Source: Amorphophallus konjac (taxonomy: Eukaryota > Streptophyta > Magnoliopsida > Alismatales > Araceae). From it: a DNA stretch of 64,000 nucleotides. The stretch's first letter is position 1. Every line of letters begins with the position of its first letter. The notes beneath the pieces are model-generated. The model saw nothing but the letters and a program-made list of their open reading frames with translations, ran no database searches and was not told where the DNA came from. Location of the stretch: positions 233,973,224 through 234,037,223 of the forward strand of contig CM040118.1 of the NCBI GenBank assembly GCA_022559845.1, read 5' to 3'. A program made the position numbers and the translations under genes. This document shows positions 10,100-20,224 of this stretch, in pieces.

Positions 10100-10625
10100 A
10101 TTCTCCCCAGGTGGGAGGAACTCGACCCCGTTGAGTTAGGGTCAAATGCTTGAGCTCTCCGCGTGTGATCAAGGCGTTGTTCATCGCGGGGCATCCTCGC
10201 CAATGCACTGAGAAGTGTTAGTAGGCTCCATTCTTGGTGGTGGTCACCTGCTCATCCAGTATACAATCTATATGCTCACGTTTTTGTAATGGGTTTGGAA
10301 GAGGTGGACTCTCGGGTGGTGTGTCACTCACAACAGGTGGAGAAAGCCCAAAAACTCACTAGGGATCACCGTGGGGTTCCGATATGCTACCAGATCTGAA
10401 ACATTGAGCGTCGAACTGATACCCTAGTCGTCTAGTAGTTCAATAATGTACGCATTTGAAACCACTCGCTTCATGACTCGGAAGGGTTGGCACCGTGAGC
10501 CTGGAGTTTTTTCACGGCCCTCAAGGGAAACTGTTCAGGTATGACGCTGACTATGACGTACTCTCCCTTCTGGAACTCACGAGCACGTCGGCGTGCATCA
10601 GCTAACTCCTTTTAACATGTGTTAC
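10100..10625 (-). pseudogene. Gypsy integrase C-terminus with chromodomain-like tail (element D)
   Basis: The minus strand reads, with frame slips, EFQKGEYVIVSVIPEQFP then VKKLQAHG, next NAYIIELLDD and NVSDLVAYRNPTVIPS, then a chromodomain-like part (YILDEQVTTTKNG, HWRGCP) ending in a GVEFLPPGENW-like tail against the LTR. This is the usual order of the integrase C-terminal domain and chromodomain in plant chromoviruses, where it targets insertion to chromatin. Stops and at least two frameshifts are present. The clade may be Reina-like, but that is a guess from the motifs. Confidence 0.7.
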
Positions 10626-10790
10626 TGGCCTTTTAGACTCGACACACAAACTATATAAATAAAGCAAAACAGACTCATACATGACCCTAGACAAACCTAG
10701 ACACCCATAAGTAATACAAACATACAAACGACACAACCCAAAGTTGGGGACTCCTAGACACCTATGTACCTACTGGACACCTATGAGATT

Positions 10791-12335
10791 TCAGAGGTTT
10801 GGGAGGATCACACCCAATTGCACATGGTCTTGGTTTTGAGTACCCGGGACGTTAGCATGCTCTTCTAATAGCTCATCAAAGAACTCCTCTACGTGTTCTA
10901 GATCCGGCTCAGAGCTGATCGGCACTAGCTCTGGTGTAGGGTCGCAGGCTGGAGTGTCTGAAATAGCCAGTGATTCCTGGGTGGGACACTTGGCTGGAAA
11001 ATGGCAAACTCCACCACACCTATAGCACTGGTCACGCGGCCCTGTGCTTGGGGGTGTTCCACCGGTTATCGGCCCTTTTCCCTTGTCTTCTTGATGAGCC
11101 GGGGGTGGTGGGAGCTGGGGTCGGGCAGGCAACGTGGGCTGCTAAGGGCACGGGGTGGGCAATGGCACATGTTGGCGATGGGAAGGATCCCTTGGAGGGA
11201 AAGTGCGAGGCCTGAGAGCAGTAGGGTCCTGGCGAGGGGGTTCCGGGGGACGAGCCACCGAAAACTGACTATGAGAACTGGGCATGGTACGAGGGTTGGA
11301 CCCACGCTGATAGATGGTCCCCGGCCACTGGACGAGAGCGAACTCCGACTCAAACTGCTCCAACTCGAGAGAGACCTGATATGTGGCCTCCAGGGTAGTT
11401 ACATTGCGGCGAAAGAGTTCATACTGAAAGTGGGGCCGCAGACCATGATGGAAGCGAGAAACGGGCATCGTGCTCTCTTCCGAGACGTCACATCGTAAAA
11501 AATATTCATCAAACTCTGTGATGTACTCGGACACTGATCGATCCCTTTGGTTGAGATTCTACCACCTGTCAATGAGCCTTTGACGGTACGTGGTAGGAAG
11601 ATACTTAAGCCGAAGCTTGTTCTTCATCTCATTCCAAGATTTGACCTGGGGCTCCTGGCGCTGAGATAGCAAGCTCTCCACATTCCTCCAATAAGTTTGT
11701 GCTTGACCTAATAGCTTCATTTTAGCGAACTTGACTCTTTGGCGGTCCGTCATCTCGAACCACTCGAAATACTAGTCCATGCCGGCCTCCCAATCAAGAT
11801 AGACCTTCGGGTCCAAGGACCCGTCAAAAGTTGGAGGGTCTACTTGCACGGTCCTGAGGACTCTATCGTCCTTTTCATCCTTCGGCTGATGAAAGCCACG
11901 ACGGCATCGGCCATACCCCTCATAGACAATATCGCACCCATAGTTCTCTAGACCAAGGTCACGATCTTGTGGTTCGATGGCCCGGTGAGGGGCAGGCTGA
12001 GGAGTAGGTGTGGGCTGGCCCTAGGCCGCGGGAGCGGGCTAGACCTGGGCCATGGGAGCGACTTGGTTTTGGGCCGTCACGGGAGTGGGTGCGGGTGGGC
12101 CCTAGGCCGCTCTAGGAGGGTCCCCGTATGACATTCTATCTAACTGTCCGACCAGACCTTGGACAGATCTGTCGGATGACTCCATATGCTCCTCCATGGC
12201 TCTAAGCCGGCAATCCATACGGTCCGAGAATCTTCTAAAGGTTGCCTCGGACTGGTCCATCTGGGCCATGTGGGCCATCATCGCCTCATGCAAGGAGTGT
12301 AGGTCTCCAGGGGCGGCATCTCGTGGGTTTGCCAA
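10791..12335 (-). pseudogene. Gypsy gag (element D)
   Basis: One reading frame runs from the ATG at 12335 to a stop at 10791, interrupted by only a few stops (near 12103, 11775, 11557 and 11137), mostly TAG where a Gln codon fits. The N-terminus contains HEAMMAHMAQMDQ and RLRAMEEHME. The retrotransposon gag core follows (about 11800-11150): FDGSLDPKVYLDWE, KLLGQAQTYWRN, YITEFDEYFLRC. Near 11030 is a zinc knuckle, CYRCGGVCHFPAKC, of CX2CX4HX4C form. The product would package element RNA. It ends without any join to pol; about 165 bp of non-coding spacer follows. Confidence 0.75.
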
Positions 12336-12625
12336 AGAAGCGGGGCGAGGGTATTGGGTACCTCACCGGGTGGGCATGCAACGACACAAAGGTTGGAATG
12401 CACTAACTAATGCAAACTGAGGAACCTAGACAAAACCAGTATCTAGTACGTGGTAGAGTTATTGATCCGAAGATACACTCACGCAAGACTGCTACCGTCC
12501 CGATAGACGTAACCTATCATTCCGATAACACCTTTTGATATACCAGATATAGGAATGAAATACAAACCTAGGACAAGACGACCCTAGACTTAAACATTCT
12601 CTGATGACTACCCTAGACTCAACTT

Positions 12626-12670
12626 GCTCTGATACCAATCTGATGCGGGACCAGTTGAGCTCTGATACCA
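12626..12670 (-). other. Duplicated primer binding site (element D)
   Basis: Two copies of the tRNA-iMet complement (TGGTATCAGAGC on the minus strand) lie at 12626-12637 and 12659-12670. Each is followed on the plus strand by an LTR-end-like TGATGCGGGAC or TGACGCGAGAC. The 33-bp unit therefore duplicates primer site plus LTR edge. Confidence 0.75.
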
Positions 12671-12673
12671 ATT

Positions 12674-14788
12674 TGACGCGAGACGAGACTCGAACGGGGC
12701 TAAGACCTACGACTGACTTGAAGTGCGGCCAGCACTTGCACGCTAAGGAATGTCGGGTGGCTGACCTCCGCAGTGTTCTCCAAGTGGAGACGTCTCTCAA
12801 CAAGAAACTCACTCTAGCCCAATGATCGTCCTTGCGAGAGAAACGCGAGATCATAGCGGTTAAGGAACCACTATCGCCTAGGGTGGTGCAGTCCGAGCTC
12901 GATGCTCGACTAGAGCTAAGGAACGGCTCTCACTCTCATAATCACGGTGACTTATAATTTGGATACAGCCCTATTCTCACAAACGCAGCATATATAACAG
13001 CATACTAGATAAGCAAATGTGAGTGTAAGGAACGTGCACGTACCTCCATGACTAGCGCGTGGGGAAGAAAACCCCAGTCGAATCCGAATACCCCGATACA
13101 CAATAAATTATTAATATTACAATTTCATAATAATGGCCCAATCCACGTAGGGAGGTAAAGGGCTACAACAAAAAATTTTGGGGCTGCTGGAACATGGGTT
13201 GACGGGCCGCGCTCGTAGGAGACGAGGGAGGCGAGTCGAGGCCGATCGGGTAAGCCGAGTGGTTCTGCCCGCGCTGGTCACCTGGCGTCGCAAAGTTACG
13301 GAGGTCAGTACGGCTATATCCGATTTCAGATCAGGGTGCCATTTGTTAGAGAATATCAGTGACTAGATGAAGAATACCTTGGCCTAGTGGCGCGATCTGA
13401 TCTGATCAGATTTGGGCATGATAGCAACTGCACTAGGGCTCTGAATCTGTTCGCACAGAACTGCACAGGTAGACGAAGAATTATGGGAAAAATATGCCCC
13501 GGTGTCTGAATGGATCGCCGCTGGTTGGAGATCGTCGGAGACGTCTGGCAAAAAGATCTAACCAAGGGGTTTAGTCAGATCTGCAAGGAGGAAGGCAGGA
13601 CAACTTCTGCAAGTTGCCTCTGGATCTGGATCGGATCTGCGTAGGGTGGTCGGCGCAGTCCCACAAAAATATTCGCCACAATCAGCACAGACCTCTGAAT
13701 GACGCAAGATAAGCGGCGGTGCGAAGGAGATAGGAAGAGGTACGACTTCTCCAAATTTTAGCTCCAATAGAGATGAGGATAGATCTAGGAGATTTTTGTA
13801 GCAGAGGAAAATGGATCTTGCTTGCAGGAACAGGTGGCGATGCGTAGCTTCACCGTCGGAATTGTTGCCGGAGATCTGGAATCTAATCGACGCAAAACCC
13901 TTGCTGAATCATTTCTAGCTTGCAGCTATATCTCTGGTAAAATTACTAGCTTCAGATCTGAAGAGGAGATGATTATGGGTGGTTGGTGATTTGGAGACGA
14001 GATCTCGGCGGACAGACTTGGAAGCAGCACTCGAACGTAGCGATAACGGAGTCTCGACATCGCACCTCGGCAAGGGGAGTCGCACCTCGGCTAGATCCCA
14101 TTGCAGGACTAGCTCTTGAGTATCACACTCAAGGGAGAACACCAAGAGAATCACTCTCTCAAGAACACTTAATTTTCATTCAAAACTTCAATATTTCATT
14201 TGCTTTCTTAAGAACACTATACATGGCTTTATATAGACATATAAGGGGGAGATGGGGAGCTTGGAATGACATGGGGAGAGGGGGAGAGGGGGGGCTGCGG
14301 CCAAGACAAGGGGGGGAGGGGTTGCTTCGATGGTGGGAGGTTGGAACCTTCCCTTCTCCTTGAATGGTCAAGGAAGGAAGGTGGAATTCCAATCTTGGAC
14401 CAAAGAAAGCCTACCAAGCCACCCATGCATTCACACCCAAGTCAATAATCATTTCACACCTAGGTCATGAAGCCTTTCACACCTAATCCCCATTCACACT
14501 TGTTCACACTAGATTACCCATTCACACTTGTTCACACTTGATTACCCATTCACACTTATGACCCATTCACACTAGCACACCTATTCACACTATGCCCCTT
14601 TCACACTTGTCTACTCTTGGCCCTTTACAATAGTAATTGTCCACATGGATTAAATAGGGCCCACACAAGGCTAAAAAAATGTGGAATCAAGGTGAAAGCT
14701 TGATCAATGTGTCCACGTCCTCCTCAAGCTAAAGGGGCTCCGACGTGTCCTCGTCCACCGGCGTGTACTGCGGCGAGTGTCCGCACCA
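12674..14788 (-). repeat. 5' LTR of element D
   Basis: About 2.1 kb. The minus strand starts TGGTGCGGACACTC (14788) and ends CGTCA at 12674 (or at 12641 if the inner duplicate is counted). It shares the phrases CCACGTAGGGAGGTAAAGGG and GCGTGGGGAAG...CCC (near 13050-13165) with the LTRs of element E, so the two are related families. It contains a G-rich tract (14270-14320) and the CATTCACACTTG minisatellite. Confidence 0.75.
14428..14600. repeat. CATTCACACTTG minisatellite in LTR D
   Basis: Degenerate tandem copies of a unit like CATTCACACTTGTTCACACT plus GATTACC (about 28 bp) run from about 14428 to 14600, with ATTCACAC or TTTCACAC recurring at short intervals. The 3' LTR fragment begins just after this array, at its end, so truncation may have occurred in the repeat. 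Confidence 0.75.
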
Positions 14789-16669
14789 TTAACATATTCA
14801 GAGTGAAATCCTCTTTTTTTCGTGACAAACCAGCTATGTGCAGTAATGTGTCCTAATTTACCACAGTTGAAACAAAGGATACTTTTTCTTCTTTTTGAAA
14901 TAAATTTATTTTCACATGCTTTCAAATCATCATTTTTCATCAATCTACAATCACGCATCAAATGAGTATGCTTACCACAATAAAGATAAGAAACATTTCA
15001 TTGTCTCTTGAAAGTATTTTTATCTTCACAAGCATATTGGTCATCTTTCTTCATGACACTACAATCATCCATGCCATGGCCATACATACCACAATAAAAG
15101 CATTCAACATCAGTTTTCATTTTCTACCCACCTTAAATTTTTTGAAATCTATTTTGCATTGTTGGCTTTGTGTTGACATTTTTTCTTCTCAAAATCATTT
15201 TAAGAAATTTTTATTTGTGCATTAGGAGATGGTGCTTTGGAAGTGTTGGGAATATCAGAAGCATGAACAAATGAAGTTTTCAATTTACATTCAAAAGACT
15301 TTTTGTTGACAGGGGTGTATCTAAGACCCTCTTTTTGAAAATTCTCTTTGACTCCTCATGTTTTATCCAAATTTTCTTTCCTCTTAACAAATCTAGACAA
15401 GTCATCTTTTAATCTTAGCACTTCTTCTTCTAGAGCAGAAATATACGATTCGGCACTTGTGATTTCTTCTTCGCATGCTCAAACTTTGTCATTCAACAAA
15501 TAATTCACTGATTTGACATTTTCATTTTCTTCCTTGACTTCTTTGTTTTCAGTATTTATAGAGTTCAATTTTTCTGTTAATTTTTCAAGAATTTTTTCAG
15601 TTTCAACAAATTTTGAATTCTTTTCAAGCAACCGTTCATTCTCACATTTCAATAATGAGTTTTCTTTTTCAAGTTTATCAAAACTTGTCAATCTACTCTC
15701 AAGCAAGGAATTCTGAATTAGCATGGCACCATTTTTCTTTTTAAGATCTTCATTTTCAATCATGATGCTATTGCTATCAATTTTAGTATCAAGAAGCTTT
15801 TCAAAAAAAATTTCATCATCAGATAATGAATCTAACTTGTTTCTAAGACCTTTTTCTATTTCTTCAAGCAAAGAAATTTTAGCCAGCAAGAATTTATTAT
15901 GTTCACGTAATTCATGACATTCATTTTCATATGCAAGAGAGTTATCAGAATTATCAATCAAACCATATTCTTTACGCATGTCAGAAATTTCTTCTTCAAG
16001 CATATCTATTTCAGATTCCATAAAATCATTTTGGCTTTCTAAACATTCATTTTCTAACTCTGGATCTTCAATTTTTGATTCTAGCAATTTGTATTTTTCA
16101 CAAGGAGAATTAGCATGCACATTTTCACATGGAGCTGAAGTATGCATAATTTCTTCAAGTTTCTTTTTCTGTTTCTTGTTCTCAGATTTAAATTTCTTGC
16201 ATCTATCATGCGTTTCAGCATAAGCTAATTGCCATTCTTCAATTGAGAGTTCTTCAGAGTCAGACTTTACCTCATTTGAGCTCTCCTCACCATGAGCCAT
16301 CAAGCGTGATGCGTCCACTTTGTCAACCATGAAACACCGATTGTCCAGCTTTATCTCTTGAGCCTTGATCAAGCCATCCATGATCTCCTTTGCCGTTTCA
16401 CATGAAGAAACAAATGGAAATATATAAGTGTTCATGGCAGCTTTTAATAAACTCAAGACTGTAGTATTATCATGGTGCATCCATTTATCCTCTTTAGACC
16501 ACATGGTCTCATCTAAAGGCAGTTTGTTGGGACCATGATAAATGAACTTCCAGAGGTTAGGATTAATAGAATTGATCAGCCCACATATTTTGCCCAGCCA
16601 TGAATCAAGGTCATACCCAGTAAAGATAGGTAAACTATTCATTGAGATTTGATCAACAGAAAAATTCAT
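14789..16669 (-). pseudogene. Copia gag with long coiled coil and three zinc knuckles (element C)
   Basis: The ATG at 16669 follows the primer site by about 60 nt. The first 200 residues are UBN2-like (PIFTGYDLDSWLGKI, YHGPNKLP, FPFVSSCETAKEIMDGL). More than 200 residues of Glu/Lys/Asn/Leu-rich coiled coil follow (about 16240-15480). Stops at 15478-15480 and near 15363 (TGA in both, where CGA fits) interrupt the same frame. The C-terminal part has three zinc-knuckle modules at 15061-15102, 14947-14988 and 14833-14874, each 114 bp apart. The first is intact (CFYCGMYGHGMDDC), the second has lost its first Cys, and the third its last. Coiled-coil gags of this kind are known from Sireviruses. Confidence 0.8.
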
Positions 16670-16729
16670 GATTGTAGAATGCACTGGGATCTCTCCGTAG
16701 ATCGTTAGATCTAGGAACAGCAGAGCCTT

Positions 16730-16741
16730 GCTCTGATACCA
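16730..16741 (-). other. Primer binding site, tRNA-iMet type (element C)
   Basis: TGGTATCAGAGC on the minus strand, 2 nt from the LTR edge at 16744. Confidence 0.9.
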
Positions 16742-16743
16742 AT

Positions 16744-19427
16744 TGTTGGGTTCCATAGTGCAGGAAGACAAATCTAGAGGGGGGTGAATAGATCCCTCTA
16801 AAAATTTATGTCCAATTAAAATTGTCACAGATTTCACACAGCGGAGACTGAATAAAGACTTACCACCTGATGATACTTGAGCTGATGAATATGCAACTAA
16901 AACAATCCATGAGGTTCTGAAGAACTAAAGGATCACATACAAGACTAACGGATAAAGGAGTTAGATCACTTTCTTAAAATCAGTTGAACAAAATTCTAGA
17001 GTGCCAACAGTTAGATTGATATGCTTGTGAACATCAATAGCATGCTGCAATATATGAGCACATCGAGCACCCAATAAGTGTGCAGTGTGTGTAGTATGTA
17101 CCTGTGAATAAGATAGAAGACAAGGGAACAATCGCACAATTTAAACCACAAGGAACAGAGATTTTTAAGGTGATTCGGGACCATGACTGGCTCCCTATGT
17201 CCACCCCTCACCAAACTGGTGAGGCTTCCACTCACTTAAAAAACCAGCATGGGGATAACTCCCCAACACGGAGCCAAGCTCCAACACACACGCAGGATGA
17301 CGCCTGCACACACACACGGGGACATGCCCTAACACACACATGTAGGTCTGACCCTACACAGACACGGGGATGAACCCCAGATCACCCTGGATCTGAAATC
17401 CAGTGGCATAAACACACACACAAATGCTCAAACACTCTGAGCCTGTGCAACCATTGCATAGATACACACACAAATATATGTTTCAAAGTTAAGGAACAAA
17501 GTTTAGTTAAGCATGATAGCAAATGACAATACAATGGCTTCTGTAGAAGAACTCTAAACTTAAAATCCGATGATCTATTTTACGTAGCAGGTTGATGAGA
17601 TTCTTCTTCTTTTCTCTTCTCCTCTCTTCTCTTGCTCTGCAATGGATGACGCTTTCTCTACAGGTTCTTGTTCTTCTTCTTCTTGCTTTTCACAACCTCT
17701 ACAAGTCTACAACTCCTTCTTCTTCTTCTATCTTCTTCGCAACCACTGCTAGTTCCTTACGTTTCCAGGTCTGCAACTTCGTCTGCAACTTCCTCTTCTT
17801 CTTCTATCTTCTTCTTCCTTTTGCTTTCTCTATTCTTCTCTCTATCTTCTGGATGGGCTGAGCCTCTGTTCGAATGTGTTCTTCCTTGCAAAACCTACTT
17901 GTCACCTCTCCACCTTTTTCAGATAGAGAAACAGATGTTTTTAGACCATGGATATTTCATCTGAGCCTTTGATCTTGAAGGATGTAATCCTGAGCCATTC
18001 GATCATCAGAAGGCTCCAGATCCCAGAGAGCATCGCCACTGATTGGCCAGCCAATAATCTCCATGATGTACACCCACGTAGGAAGCTTTCTCCCCAAGGC
18101 AGGAGGCATTTCCAAAAAAACATTCTTATAGCCTATTGTGATTGGTCCAGTTGGAAAAGGGAGAATATTCTTCTCCATGAATCATCTATAGACGAGCTAG
18201 CTACCCTTGGATCACGTGCCAATCATGGATGTTGAAGGCACGAAGTTAGCCCAAGTGATTCATACGAGTTTGGCTCTTTTCCTGCATTGGCGACCTATTT
18301 GTGGTGGGTATTTGTCACCCTTAGATGGCATTTGTCAGCCTTGGACGGCATTTGTCACCCTTAGCAATATAAGTCGTCGCATTTGTATTTTTCTTCTATG
18401 CTTCAGCCGTCGGCTTCACCTATTTGTCACTATTGTGAGATATTTTACACCCTTGCTCCCCTATTCGTTGCCGTTAACGCCCATTTGTCGCCTTTATTCA
18501 CCACTGCTTAGCAAGAAGCTTTTGGCGAGCTTGTAGTGACCATTTTTCAGCCTTACAACCTATTTTTTACCCTTAAGGCCTCATTTGTCATCTTTGCTCA
18601 GTTATTTGTCACAAATATCGGCCATTTGTCACCCTTATACACCTCAGCTGAGAAGAGGCTTTTGGTGTACTAAAGCTTGACTGGCATCGACTCCAGAACC
18701 TTATAGAGTCGACTCCACTACCTCATTTTTTCATGTTTTCAGCTCTGTTGTGCATTTGTTAGCCTTATCATCCATTTGTCACCGTTGTGACTTATTTTTC
18801 ACCCTTACGACCCTCTTTATTAGCCTTTGTCAACTCTGATCATTATCTTAGCTTCACCATGTCTGACATCGACTCCAAGACCATTTGGAGTCAACTCTAC
18901 TTGACCCCATTTCTTCATTCTTCCATTCTTTTAGCCCGAACATCCATTATTCACACGTGTAGACGTATTTGTCAGCCTTATCCTCTATTTGTCACCCGTA
19001 TAGAGCTATTTGTCACGGTTATTGCTACCGAGTGAACTACCTTGAGAAACAGCTGCTGAGTCGGCTCCAGATGCTTTTGGGGTCAACTTTTCAACTTCAA
19101 ATTTCTTCTCCTTCTATTTTTCACGGTTGTTCTACATTTGTCACTCATTTGGCACATGTGTTATTTAACTAAGGATTTTGTACCTTCAAAGCAAAATAAT
19201 CACAATATAAGCAAGCTCTTTAATCAAAGACACATCATAAGAGCTTAATCATATAAAAGCTCAAAAGCCTCATGAACTTCAACCTTGAAGCAAGTCATCT
19301 AAACTTTGAAGCATGGCAACGTTCATCATAAAAAACACACAGACATAAGCGTAGCAACATTCATCATCAAAAATATACATACATAAAATTTAGTTATCAT
19401 CAAAATCCACATGCAAGACACACAACA
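16744..19427 (-). repeat. 5' LTR of element C
   Basis: About 2.68 kb. The inner edge is TGTTGGGTTCC at 16744. The outer edge is put at 19427 because the minus strand there starts TGTTGTGTGTCTTGC followed by TTTTGATGATAAC. It holds CTAGAGGGGGGTGAATAGATC (16773), TTTTTAAGGTGATTCGG (17162), a pyrimidine-rich block (17590-17830) and the motif arrays at 18290-19150. The outer edge could be 3 bp longer. Confidence 0.75.
18290..19150 (-). repeat. ATTTGTCACCCTTA repeats and three palindrome pairs in LTR C
   Basis: The phrase ATTTGTCACCCTTA or a close variant occurs more than a dozen times at irregular 20-40 bp steps. Between its clusters lie three pairs of GTCGAC-like palindromes at 18686/18708, 18868/18890 and 19060/19082, each 22 bp apart and about 185 bp between pairs. 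The 18868 pair has 8-bp complementary arms (GACTCCAA and TTGGAGTC) around a 6-nt loop. Confidence 0.8.
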
Positions 19428-19633
19428 ACGTCCATTTCATCTATCCCTTCTTCGCATGCGTTCTAGACTATCAAGTGTATTACGCTTCATTCCGCTAATA
19501 GCTTTCCATGTTTTAGCTTAGACCTGCATTTGCCTTGGCTCCATAGCCTGCTATTATGTTAATTTCCAAAAGGTGGTAAAAGATTGGCAATAGGATCTAT
19601 TCACCCCCCCTCTAGATCCTCTCATACCATCCA
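19428..19633 (+). repeat. Copia-type LTR G, 3' end (plus strand)
   Basis: This ends in GGATCTATTCACCCCCCCTC, TAGATCC and CCATCCA, the usual 3' LTR signature in plus orientation. It directly joins the reverse-transcriptase sequence of J. Its 5' part is cut off by insertion of C at 19427. The flank after the end (ATAGC) is the likely target duplication, but the other copy is not visible. Confidence 0.55.
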
Positions 19634-20224
19634 ATAGCATCCGGATCTGGTGATACCCGGAGTAGGAGTCAAGGAAGTTGAGAAGCTCATTGCCCGAAGT
19701 TGAATCGACTAGTTGGTCGATGCTTGGTAGAGATAATAGTCCTTCGAAGTAGCCTTGTTGAAGTGGGTGAAGTCGACGCACATTTGTCATTTGCCCGACA
19801 CTAAGTCAGGTAAAGGACCGAGTAGAATAGCCCGGCTTTCTTCTCCTTGTTGACTTGCCCTTTTATGATCTCCAGTTTTGCCGGGGCATGCCTTATTTTT
19901 CGTTGTTGAATCGGCTTCACTATTGGGTCAAGGTTGAGGCCGTGCATCACAGTTTCCTCAAGAATTCCGGAGAGATAATCATCAAACCATGCAAAGATAT
20001 GAACATACTCCGAAAGAAAATCCTTATATTGAGCCTGAACTTCGAGTGATAAATTCACCCAAATTCTGACTTCGAGGGTCGAGTCATCTTTGAGAAAGAT
20101 TGGCAGTATCTCCCCACGGGGTTTTCATGCCGCCGCCTTATCCTCCATGATACCTGGGCCTTGGTTCACGTCATCGGGGTGCACAATTTCCACCGAGATT
20201 ACATAGCACCGTCTAGCTATTGTC
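19634..20224 (-). pseudogene. Gypsy reverse transcriptase N-terminal part (element J)
   Basis: Minus-strand motifs are AQYKDFLSEYVHIFAW, VMHGLNLDPIVKPIQQRK, LPSIDQLVDSTSGNELL and FLDSYSGYHQIRM. They match the reverse-transcriptase start of element K almost word for word. Frame breaks occur near 19800, and the domain is cut at 19634, before the YxDD catalytic loop. The TTGTC at 20220-20224 is one copy of E's target duplication. Confidence 0.8.

Larger units (their letters stand above)
9899..14788 (-). mobile_element. Element D: chromovirus remnant with gag and chromodomain only
   Basis: Minus-strand order: 5' LTR (12674-14788), duplicated primer site, long gag (12335-10791), short spacer, integrase C-terminus with chromodomain-like tail (10625-10100), then the first 0.2 kb of the 3' LTR (10099-9899). 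Protease, reverse transcriptase, RNase H and the integrase core are absent. The 3' LTR is truncated at 9899. The right end joins the zinc-knuckle part of C's gag at 14789, so D inserted in C. Confidence 0.75.
14789..19427 (-). mobile_element. Element C: Sirevirus-like copia, 5' part
   Basis: Minus-strand order: 2.7-kb LTR (16744-19427), primer site (16730-16741), then a long gag down to the third zinc knuckle, where element D interrupts. No pol is found on the other side of D in this window. The right LTR end abuts the plus-strand LTR G, so C inserted into G. Confidence 0.75.
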
